This document shows positions 24,860-35,900 of a stretch of 64,000 bases of DNA, one piece after another. The notes beneath the pieces were generated by a model that was given only the letters and a program-made list of their open reading frames with translations, was not told where the DNA came from and did no database searches. The stretch comes from Myrica gale (Eukaryota; Streptophyta; Magnoliopsida; Fagales; Myricaceae), in contig OZ005621.1 in the NCBI GenBank assembly GCA_963930655.1, positions 9,411,001 to 9,475,000 on the forward strand, read 5' to 3'. The position numbers were made by a program, and so were the translations under genes. How positions within the stretch are numbered: position 1 is the stretch's first letter; each line of letters begins with the position of its first letter.

Positions 24860-25310
24860 GATAATGATTTTGAGGAAGTTTGAAGAAGTCAGTGCAAGTG
24901 TGCTCTCGACAAGTCCAATACACAACTTCAACAGTTTTTTAGTGAAACAAAGAAGCTTGATCATATGTTAAGTTTTGGAATTCCATCTAGAGATAGGAAA
25001 GGTCTTGACTACATTGAGTCTAAGGGTGCTTCAACTTCGAAGACAACATTTATTCAAGCATCTATACTTGCAAAAATTCCAGAAGTGAATAAATCAGCTC
25101 CACAAGTAAGCAAAGGTAAACAAATTGTTCTAAAATTGTTGATTCTATGTCACAAAAGAAAAATGCTAGGAATCAAACATAACGAAAATTTGTTTCTACA
25201 TGTCATTTATGTGAAAAGGTTGGTCGCATTATACCAAGATGTTTTAAATTGAACAAACAAAAGAAATCTTTGAATCAATCTTTGTTTAGTAACAGTCATA
25301 GACCTTAGAG
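24860..25310 (+). mobile_element. Ty1/copia gag fossil
   Basis: The plus strand has a short stretch typical of the gag region of plant copia elements, including DRKGLDYIESKG and a nearby degraded zinc-knuckle-like segment. No terminal repeats, integrase or reverse transcriptase are visible beside it. It is a broken remnant with several interruptions and is probably old. Confidence 0.55.
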
Positions 25311-26490
25311 GTTTATGCAAGTCTGTTTGTTGTGTACTTGTGCTTTGATCGAGTTATTTGGTGATGATCTTTCGATGTCAAATATTCTAGACAACATTGG
25401 GCCTTGTACATGATACATGAGCTTGTATAAATGCTCAACAAGGAATCCATTAGTCTCTTTTTGAGATAGTATATTCAATATATATGCATAGAGTTGGACT
25501 AAAAAAGAAATCAATGGTCAATAGACTTTTGCGAAAATATTTTTTGAAATTAATTTATATATTATATATTTATTGTGTAATTATTTTAGAAACAATCTAA
25601 GAGTCTAACGAGTTACAGATTGTGAATTAAAAATTATATGAACTAGAGACTTAATCGGTGATATTATTCCGGTCCTATTAGCTCATGTGAAATATAGTAT
25701 AGTGGAAGGATAAATAAACAAATTAATAATTGTTATTAAAAGAGATTTCTTGAAAATAATCTCACTATCTCAAGGGTCAATTGTGATATGTTAATATACA
25801 TAGGACATGTTTGTTTGCCCAAAATTTCCAACAAAACAAATATACTTCAAAATTTCCAACTTTTACACATACAGTTCAAATTTTTTACAAACCCCAATAA
25901 ATTTCAACATTCAAAAGATTTCCAAAAATTTGAGAATATTTCCCAAAATTTCGTTAAACAAACATACCCATAATCACAATTTGTAGGAGTCTATAAATTC
26001 GGAATACATAATATAAGGGTGTTAATGAAAAATAATTTTTCATGAACATCCTACGTCAGAGATTTAAGATCCCCAAAGATCCTATGCATAAGCACAGTTG
26101 AAGCTATGAGTAAGCTATTATAAATAGCTCAGAATTTTATTTGAGAGAAGCGAAGCTCATTTACGCGAGAATTGTTCTCTTTCAAAAAAAAATATCTCTT
26201 AAGAATTGTGTGCGTAGATCTGAATGAGACAAAATGCTTGGACGCTTGATTTCAACGATCAATTTTCGCTGCAAATCTTACAATCCACTCACTTATCTAA
26301 TGAACTTAAAGGGTCTAAGCTTCATAGCACATAACAGTATCATCCACCACCAGGAGAAAGCAACAAAGTCTCTCATAGATGACATTGTTTGCCTTTCGTT
26401 GATAATGAACTAGTTTAACTTTCTGTACATACAAGCCAATTCCTCAAGTAAGGCGCAAGAAAGTTCCATTTACATCCGAGGAGGAAGAGA
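25311..26490. other. AT-rich spacer, possible LTR remnant
   Basis: No host gene is visible. A TATAAATAGC motif near 26120 followed by a pyrimidine-rich leader-like stretch resembles the inside of an LTR, but I find no paired copy. A MITE-like copy lies at 25797-25975 (ACATGTTTGTTTGCCC at its left and an AAACAAACATACCC end). Confidence 0.3.
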
Positions 26491-26499
26491 TACTAAGGG

Positions 26500-26690
26500 G
26501 ATGCTTGAGTGTGGAAATTTTGGATATTGGGGTTTGAAAAATATTATAAAGTAAAGATATGTTATGAGAGTTGGTGAAAAAGTGAAGAGAGAGAAATTTT
26601 TTAATAAATATTATAATAATAAAAAATTATGTGATGAATTTTTTATTATTAAACCCAAATAATTGGGGTCAAACAAGTCCTAAATTGTTA
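26500..26690. mobile_element. MITE of the GGGCATGTTTG-like family
   Basis: It begins GGGGATGCTTGAG and ends GGGGTCAAACAAGTCC, with the shared core GAGAGTTGGTGAAAAAGTGA and AATAAATATTATAATAATAA. Length is about 190 bp. It is the closest relative here of the copies at 60593 and 63205. Bases 26691-27430 beyond it are AT-rich without recognisable content. Confidence 0.65.
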
Positions 26691-27434
26691 GCTTAAATTG
26701 CTTAGTAATGACCACTATTTGAAAATTCATCGTTTAGCTAATCTTAGAAGTTAATTTTTAAAAAAAAAACATTTAAAAAGAAAAACAGATCACGATTTGA
26801 TGAAGCACAAGAGTTTCTGTGTCGAAGTGTAGCTGTCCATTTGGGACCAATATCTAGCCATTTCAGTGACGAGATATGCTATCATATTTATTTCATTTAT
26901 TTATTAATTCATTTCTAAGATCTTTAATCAGAGGTTTGTGTAGGTTTTAAGTTCTATTGTTGCGTTTTTCCCCTCTCTTATTGTATGAAGGGGGTGTAGA
27001 AATTCTCTCGGACACCAATGACTAAGAAGAAGATCCTAGAATTTGGCGCTGATGTGTTTCTGAACAGGCATACGGCAGTAGATACCTAAAGGATAAATGG
27101 GGCACGGGTGCAAAGGAAGCGCAAAGTCGACATGAAGTTTTTTGTAATGTCTATTTGTATACAATGAAAATAAGTAAATATATGTATTTCTTTTTGCCTT
27201 TTGTCCATCCCTGATATCTAGAAAGCTCGCACAACAATATTGTATAGAGATTTGTCTTGAAAGTTGAACTTTTTCAGAGAGCAAAGATACCTACCATTTA
27301 TAAATCATGTCTCTTGGGAAAGTATAATATAGAAAACTAATTATTTGTACTTTTTTTGTCCATGGTTAATTAGAGGGAAAGGGAGATCAATCTATATATA
27401 GAGAGTCAAAGAAGTTAACCGATTGAGCTAATTC

Positions 27435-28895
27435 GCACACTACTTCTAAATTGGTCTAACACTTAAAAAGACGTGGTAGAGTTTTATAAGCTAAAGCAAA
27501 ATTATTACTCTTTCGGGATGCCAACACACTCTCTAAAATATTCTAATACTTAAAAAGAGGTGAGATGAGTTTTATAAGCTACGTGCGGAATTATTATTCC
27601 TTTGGGATGCGAGCACACTATCTCTAAAATAGTCTAACACTTAAAAAGATGTGGGTAGTTTTATAAGCTATGAGTGGAATTATTACTCCTTCGAGATGTG
27701 AGCACGCTATCTCTAAAATAGTCTAACACTTAAAAAAAGGTGGAGAAGTTTTATAAGCTGAACGTAATTATTACTCCTTCGGGATGCGATCACACTATCT
27801 CTAAAATGGTATAATACTTAAAAGGAGGTGTGTGAGTTTTATATGCTACAGATGAAATATTTACTTCCTCAGGATGCGAGCACACTATCTCTAAAATGGT
27901 CTAACACTTAAAATGAGTGTGAGAGTTTTATAAGCTACTAGCAGAATTATTACTCTTTCGGGATGTGAGCACACTATCTCTAAAATGGTTGAACACTTAA
28001 AAAGAGGTGAGAGAATTTTATAAGCTATAGGGTAATTATTACTCTTTCTAAATGCGAGCATACTATCTCTAAAATGGTCTAACACTTAAAAAGAGGTGGA
28101 AGAGTTTTATAAGCTCCAGGTGAAATTATTACTCCTTCGGGATGCGAGCACACTATCTCTAAAATGATCTAACACTTAAAAAGAGGTGGAAAAATTTTAT
28201 AAGCTACGAGCGCAATTATTACACCTTCCGTATGCCACCACACTATCTCTAAAATGGTCTAACACTTAAAAAAGAGGTGTGAGAAGTTTTATAAACTACA
28301 GGCGGAATTATTACTCTTTCGGGATGCGAGCACACTATCTCTAAAATGGTCAACACTTAAAAAAGGTAGTGGAGTTTTATAAGCTACGAGCATAATTATT
28401 ACTACTTCGAGATGCAAGCACATTATCTCTAAAATGGTCTGACACTTAAAAAAGAGGTGTGACAGTTTTATTAGCTAGGGACGAAATTATTACTCTTTCG
28501 GAATGCGAACACATTGGGCATGTTTGAGCCCCAATTAATTGGGCTCAAAATTTTAGGTTTACTATTAAAAAATTCACCACATAATTTTTTATTATTATAA
28601 TATTTATTAAAAATCTTCTCTCTCTTTACTTTTTCACCAACTCCTATTATATTTCTTTACTTTATAATATTTCCCAAACCCCAATACTCAAAATTTTCAC
28701 CCTCAAACATACCCATTATCTGGAAAATGGTTTGACACTTAACCAGAGGTGGAGAAGTTTTATAACTTCGGGTGGAATTATTACTCTTTTTAGACGCGAG
28801 CACATTATCTTTAAAATGGTCTAAAACTTAAAAAGAGGTGAGCAAATTTTATAAGCTAAGGGTGGAATCATTACTCCTTGGGGACGCGATATAAA
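27435..28895. repeat. Minisatellite of about 89 bp, about 14 copies, interrupted by a MITE
   Basis: Each unit contains TCTCTAAAATGGTCTAACAC, then a purine-rich GAGGTG, GTTTTATAAGCT, GGAATTATTACTCC and GGGATGCGAGCACAC. Unit starts judged by the CTAACAC phrase fall near 27454, 27541, 27632, 27721, 27809, 27899, 27988, 28077, 28168, 28257, 28349 and 28437, then after an insertion 28727 and 28816. The period is 87-92 bp and copies differ by scattered changes, so the array is not young. Confidence 0.9.
28514..28718. mobile_element. MITE inserted in the minisatellite
   Basis: It starts GGGCATGTTTGAGCCCC and ends CCTCAAACATACCC, giving clear terminal inverted repeats. The uninterrupted array unit shows that ATT was duplicated (CACATT before, ATTATC after), so the target duplication is about 3 bp. 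It has no coding capacity. The 3-bp duplication and short ends suggest a Harbinger-like group; this is an inference. Confidence 0.8.
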
Positions 28896-29444
28896 TTTTC
28901 TTTTTTCTTACTTGCAGGGAACTTTTTTTTTCTAGTCTCATGGAGGGAACTTAATTAATACTTTAGTTGGTAAGAAAAAAACGCAAATCCAACAGCATTT
29001 AGGTGTCTAACGACACAGTACTTGGGATCGCTTATTCAATGTGGAGGTGCTTCCTTTTGTACTGTGAGACAGCCTGGTGAAAGAATGTGGGAGCGCATGC
29101 TGTCGCTGCGTCGCACCACACCCAAAGGCCAAAATCATCTGTGCATTCTGCAACCACTTGACAAACACAAAAAGCATACAAAATTACACCCGGAACCACT
29201 GAGACGTCACTATCAATCCGTCTTTTCCCTTTGGGTTGCTTTGTTGCCAGCACGTCGTTTGATACCCGCCGTGTACTTTGCAGTCTTTTTTTTTTGGTAA
29301 GGGTATGTGAATTCTAAAAAAATAAAAAAAAGAGTTTATACACTAACAGTGGACAAGCACTATTAACAGAAACCCAATAAGCACGGGTATTAGCGAGATC
29401 TGTAGAACAGAAATACAAATCATTAGGGACAATTCTTTGTGACG

Positions 29445-29590
29445 GCCGCGTTAAAATTTTAGGGTATTGAATTTGGTAAAAAAGTGAAGAGGAAGATGAT
29501 TTTTAATATTTATTATAATAAAAAATAATGATATGAGATAGATTATATTATAATTTTTTATTGTGTTAAATTTTAATAAGTGTAATTTTT
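29445..29590. repeat. Degraded MITE-like segment
   Basis: It shares AAAATTTTAGGGTATTGAATTT, AAAAAAGTGAAGAGG and AATATTTATTATAATAAAAA with the MITE family described at 26500, but its ends are eroded. The adjoining 28896-29440 holds no gene I recognise. Confidence 0.45.
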
Positions 29591-29599
29591 ATTTTTAAC

Positions 29600-29950
29600 A
29601 AACTTACACCTCGGCTACGCCGAAACCGTGTGGGCTTGGTTCTGTTTCCGAACAGCTTAAGTGGAGAGTCGAGGCTGAGTCACCCCGCGAGTGTTTTATT
29701 TTTAGTTAAAACAACTATAAACCCTAGAGCTTTAAATATACCCAGAGTCTATTGCTGTCTCCCTCCGCAACCTAAGCACGTTCACACTCAGCTCATTTCT
29801 CTGTTTGCTGTCTTTAAACCCCATATAGGGACACCGGAGAGGGTTTAGATTCAGATCTTTTTTTTTTCCCCTGAAGAGGGTTTAGATTCAGAGCAATCTC
29901 AATTCTTCATTTCTGATCCGAATTCGTTTCGGATCGTCGATACTTCTGAC
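29600..29950 (+). promoter_or_regulatory. SAD2 promoter and 5' UTR
   Basis: A telo-box, AAACCCTAG, lies at 29719-29727 and is followed by an AT-rich TTTAAATATA at 29731-29740. Telo-boxes are common near the start of housekeeping and translation-related plant genes. A pyrimidine-rich leader (CTGTCTCCCTCCGCAACC) follows before the ATG at 29951. The exact transcription start is not visible. Confidence 0.55.
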
Positions 29951-32900
29951 ATGGACCTTCCTAGCCTCGCTGTCATCCTTCAAGCTGCTCTTAGCCCCAA
30001 TCCGGATGAGCGTAAAGCTGCGGAGCAGAGCCTCAATCAGGTTTCTTGATCACTATTCATCTTTCATTCTCTTGTAACTGCACTACATGTTTTCTTCTAT
30101 CTAAGCTTTTCTTGGGGCAGTCGGAGTCGGAATTATGCTATTCATTTGCTCGTTTTAGCTCGATTGTTTGTAATTTGTTGTTTTCTAGGGAAAGATTCTT
30201 TCTCAAGAACTGAAAATAGATATATAGCTTAAGCTCCTAGCATTCAAAATGAATTTCTATGTGAATTGTAGATCAGTGTCATGTTTTGGTTGATTTTTTT
30301 TTTTTGTCTTGCTTGACTTTTTGTGTGTTGCAGTTTCAGCACACGCCTCAGCATTTGGTGAGGCTACTGCAAATCATTGTGGATAACAACTGCGACATGG
30401 CTGTGCGCCAAGTCGCCAGCATTCATTTCAAGAACTTCATCGCCAAGAACTGGTCGCCTCATGAGCCTGGTACGGTACGCCATCCTTGTGCATCACCTAG
30501 TGTCCTAATCGGTAATTAATTTGTTTTTTTTTTACAATTTGTGCATCTTGGGGTTGCTGTAGATGAGCAGCAGAAGATTTTGCAAAGTGATAAAGACATG
30601 GTGCGGGATCACATTCTAGTATTCGTAACCCAACTTCCTCCATTGTTGAGGTAAATTTTCAAACTACTATAGCTTTAAGTTTGCTTATTTGATAGTTGTA
30701 GGTCATATTTGTTTCTAACTTCAAATTTTGCACATCTCAGTGCTTCTGTTGCATGCTTTCTGGGTTTTTGTTTGTGTAATTGTGGATTATGATGATTATT
30801 TGGCAAAGCCTCTCCTGTAATCTTTCTGATATGAAACCTCGTGTATTTATATTTATCTTTGCAATTGTGGTGTTTCCCCATTTATATATTTTTTCTTTGA
30901 AAGATATTGGTATGTCCTTTAGGCGAGTGCTAACAATGTTTGAACTTCATTGTTGCCTCTAATCAGAAACAAATTGAATGTGATGATGTGCAGGGTGCAG
31001 CTGGGTGAGTGCCTCAAGACAATTATCCACGCTGATTACCCTGAACAATGGCCACACCTTTTGGATTGGGTGAAGCATAACTTACAAGACCAACAAGTCT
31101 ATGGAGCTTTATATGTGTTGCGGATTCTTGCTAGAAAATACGAGTATGTTGTATCTTTCATCTCACTCTCAGTTACATTTGTTTCCTTGCTCACAATTTA
31201 AAATTCACTAGTCAGAGTTGGGCGTTAGAGGTGATACAAACCGTGTTATCTTCCCTTAAAATGGCTTGTATCTTTTTTCATTTCCTCTAATGTTAAAATT
31301 GTTCTTTGGTTCTAGCTTAAATTCAGATTGAATGGCGAGTAGATATGCACTACTAGGCATCATGTAATATATTTCTAGAATTAGGATTTAGTTGAACTTT
31401 TAACGTACTACAATTATATACACAGATTATGTAGACTATACGCATGTCAATGGTGACTATTTGCTTATTCACATGTTTGGCTTGCAATCAATGGGGGCGT
31501 AACTATGTTGTTTATTTCCATATGTATCCTCAACTTTTTTTTATCTCCTTTCCCCTTCCCCCTTTTCCTTTTTCTCTATTTGCTTTCTGATTTCTGATTG
31601 TCAATGAGCTATTGGTATGTAAATGCATATGCTGAGGCATTTTTTTTTATTTTTTTGTGGTTTCCTGGATACTGAGAAAAATGGCCTGTATATGAAAAGG
31701 ATAGAATACTTTTGCTTCCAATAGCTCTGTTTTTCCTTTTTTCTTTGTTGCAAAGACTTAGAGATGGCTATCTTAAGAAAGATGATAAAGCCTGTTGCAA
31801 GTGAAAAGAGTATGAAAAGCGTGAACTTGTCACACATCCATCTTCACAGTTTCAGGCCTAAAGCCTGTGTTGATTCAACGAAGCATGAGAATCCCCTCCC
31901 CCCCCCCCCCACTCCCCCGATCCCAAAAAAAACCTTTGAGTGCATTAAAGCTTTTATGGGAGTAATACAATTACTCAATAACATTCTGGGAAATAATTAT
32001 ACGTTTTGATGTATGCTGACATCTGGAGCAATTGCGGTTACTAATATATTGCTTGATTGTCAAGGAAGTCTATGTCATAATTTGTCACATTGAAGTATCT
32101 TTCCTTTCCTTACATACAAGATGAACTTATGTTCATGTCAATATTGTTTTTAAAAGTAATTTATTTCATTCTTTTATGTACTTAGGTTCAAGTCTGATGA
32201 GGAGAGATCACCGGTTTATCACATTGTCGAGGAGACATTCCCTCATCTGCTCAATATATACAACAGGCTTGTCCAGATTCCCAACCCAGCGTTGGATGTA
32301 GCGGATTTGATCAAGCTAATTTGTAAAATATTTTGGTCATCCATATATGTAAGTTGGTTGAGATAGAGAATTTTGCATTCTACCTTCTATGCATGGATTG
32401 TTATTATAGGTGTTGATTTGACGGGGTGTTGATATTCCCGTCATGTCAAGCATACTTCATTTTTCCTTTTAGTGCATGTTTGTTGTAGCTGTGATGCTGC
32501 TGATGCAAGATTATCCAGAGATTGTTTTCTTTAATTTTTCTTTTCACACCCTAACTTACTGGGAGAAGCTGATTTGATGTGTATTGCCATCTGCTTTATT
32601 TTGAGAATGTAAAAAGTTTTCTGGCTTTGTATATACTAGTGTCTGCGAGCTGATTTATCTTTCCAGATGAAGTGGGTTTTCACAAAGTGTTGATTTTTTT
32701 TTTTCATTTTTAACTTTCTTCTTCCCCTTCTTTTTCTTCTTCATGTCGCCACTGAGTGGAAATCTTGTTTACCTTCTTCCTTTGTTTAGTATGACTTTGA
32801 CATATTGCTTTGTTTTGCTGTTTGTTCTTTCCAGTTGGAGATTCCAAAGCAGCTCCTTGATCCAAATGTGTTCAATGCTTGGATGATTCTCTTCCTAAAT

Positions 32901-35900
32901 GTATTGGAAAGGCCTGTCCCCTTGGAAGGGCAGCCTGCTGACCCTGAACTGAGGAAAACATGGGGGTGGTGGAAGGTCAAGAAATGGACAATTCACATTT
33001 TAAATAGGCTATACACTAGGTAAATCTCTAGATTTGAAACATGTCAATAGAAATAAGACTGAGCCTTTGGGAAAGAGGTATTCTGACTTGTTTTTGTCAT
33101 CAAAATATTATGTTTTACAGGTTTGGCGATTTGAAACTTCAAAACCCAGAAAATAAAGCTTTTGCTCAAATGTTTCAGAAGAGTTATGCAGGCAAGATTT
33201 TGGAGTGTCACTTAAATTTGCTGAATGTGGTTCGTGTTGGTGGATATTTACCTGACAGAGTTATCAATCTCATTCTTCAATACCTAAGCAACAGGTTATT
33301 TTACACTTCCTTTTCTGTTTTTCAGGATAAATTTTGCATGTATCAGTTTCCATTCTATTCTTTTCTCTTAAGAATCATCTTATTCATTCTATTTTCTTAT
33401 CAGCTGTATAATCTGTTTCTTCTTCTGGTTATTAGAAAATGTGAATACGGAATATCACTTTATGGATAATATGACATAGGCTTGTAATGGTCCCAGGAAG
33501 CTAAATGAAAGTGTTAACTCCTTTTTCACTGGGTACCTGGTACCTTCCTCTACCCCCTCCCCCAGTCTTCTCTTGGATTTCACTTGTATTCTTCATTGGA
33601 TTTTAAGGCTACAGAAGAAACATCTTTTGTTTTCCAATCCTCTCTTTGATAGTTGACGGTGTATAATATCTCTTGACCAACCAACTTCTGGGATAACATG
33701 AAAGAAGTCATCCAACTTTTTAAGAGTAGGTCATAACCACAAAAACCCTTCCATGTCCACAGTCAATATTTGAGAAAGGGATTTTCACAGAGTTAGTGAG
33801 CAAATATGAAAAGTAAGGAATTGATAAAGATTTGACTGGATTGCAACGTGCTTAATGTTATAAAAGAATTGCATCTCGTGTAAAATTGTAACTCTTAATA
33901 TTTTGAACTCTATTTGAGAATAGTGTAGACAACAGTTGCGGGGAAAGCATTTGCTGATGCCTCTGCAGCTCGGTAAACGTTCAAGTCCTAAATTTGCTTA
34001 ATATCCAGCATGAATTTTTCAAAGATTCTGTAAATTCCATCCAACTCTTCAGCCTGCATATGCTCCTTCAGGCGAGTTTGTGCTTTGTGCCACCTCTGGT
34101 CCCTTCTAATTTTTTCTCAGTATAATTTCTAACTAGGAGGCTCGCGTAATATAAATATCATTGCTTCTGATACATGGATAAGATGATGTATTTCATTTGG
34201 GAAAGAGATAGTCTACGTATGTGTGAAAAAAATCCTTGTCAAATGATTTAAAGTTTCAGTGCTGTAATTTGAAGGCAACTTAGGAAAAATTCACTCAGAT
34301 CCGGATCTTGTATGTGTCCGAAAGGGTCAACAATAGGCAATAATTTTTTTTCCTTTTCTTTTTGCAATCATGCTCTGGGAAACTTGTTTCAACTTGATGT
34401 TTGAGTTCTATTGAAAAAGTCCAGAAATGTTAAACAAGTATCAATCTTTGATATTCAAAAAGTTCATTTCTACTAATTTGATATGTTTGGGGTGTTTTTT
34501 GTTGCATTCTCTGTTTCTGTGGGCTAATTCGGCTTTAGGCTGTCCTTTTGTGGATTTTCTCAGTTTTTTAGCTTGTATGCATTAGTAGTTATCAGTACAG
34601 TGTCTTGTAGTGTCATCTTTCTTTTCTTTAATAAGATTGCCTTATCAAAAATAATAATAATTTGAAAGCCTAGTGAGAGAAGCTCTTAGTGAGAGAAGCT
34701 CTCCCTTCTCTCTAGATTCCTCTTTCGTTTTTTTTTTGTGCTTTTTCTTGTTGTTGTCATGATTCTTGTTTGCTGGTTGTGTTGCTTCTAGTTTTAAGAT
34801 GAGTTTAGATAGGTGGTTCCGTGTAGAAGCCAAGTCCTTTCAGGTGTCTGTTGATGTTAGGGGAGTTGTTAGATGGTCGGAGTGGAGTCGCAAGTCTCAT
34901 AGTGCCATTTCGTTTGGGAGATTAGGGGCTGCCTGGTTAGTTACTCTAGCCAGCCAGCTTTTGGGAGTTGATGCTGCTCAGGATGTCGTGTTGCGATTCA
35001 ATGAAGGCTCTAGGGCGTTCCTGGCTCAACGACGTGCTAACAAGTCGGGACGATTTGTTGCCGTGATGGAGTTTGGAGAAGGACACCGGAAAGGGGTGGT
35101 CATGGTCCCTGAAGGTCGAGAGGGAGCTGGTTGGTTGGATATGGCAGCATGTTTCCAGGGGGTGGTCGATCACTTTGGGCCGGTAGGGGGTCATCTTGGT
35201 GCTGGCGGTGCAGTGGGAAAAGGAGAGAAGTTGTCTTTTGCGGAAGCTGTTCAGTTGGGGTCGAGGAAGGGTGGTCATGGGCAGGCTGTACCTCCTGCTC
35301 AAAGTGTCGTTCCATTTGCAGGAGGCAAAGAGAAGTCGACTGTGTTGGTAGGGAAGAACACTGCAGTCGAGGGGGCAACTTTGTTTGATTTGGGGGCTAC
35401 TCCTGCCATGGCAGAGGTTTGCTGCCCAATGCATTTCCGTTTGAAGCTTAAGGGTTTGCTGGTGGATTTGAATAGGCTCATCGGGTCTGTCTTGGGTGAG
35501 GCTTCGGGGGGGCTGTTGGCAGACTGGGTAGGTCTCAAAAATTATGAGTGTGCTGGGCAGGGAGTTGGAGGTGGGCCTGTGAGTGGCGTCAATTCACTGA
35601 AGCTCGAGGGAGTTGAGGACCAGTTGGTGGTATCTGCGTCTGGGCTTGAGGACCAATTGGTTGATGTGGATCTGGGTGGGCCTGTTTCTGGGCCGGATGG
35701 GTTTGCAGATCCGGGTGGGTCTGTTTCTGGGCCGGATGGGTCTGTTGCTGACCCGATAAACTCTTTTGACGACGTTATCGTTGACCCGATAAACACTGTT
35801 GACCGGAAATCTTTGCCGACGATTGGTCTGCCCTCGTCGTCGCGGTCGGTGGTGGTAGGGAGTGGTTCTGACGTCTCGCCGGTGACGGATCTGTTGGTTG

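Noticed and set aside
27435-28895. CRISPR-like array suggested by regular repeats
   Set aside because: Units are contiguous and about 89 bp long without unique spacers, in a plant nuclear context, so this is a minisatellite.
29022-29300. Overlapping ORFs on both strands between the minisatellite and SAD2
   Set aside because: No family resemblance or exon-like boundaries, and both frames are of chance length.
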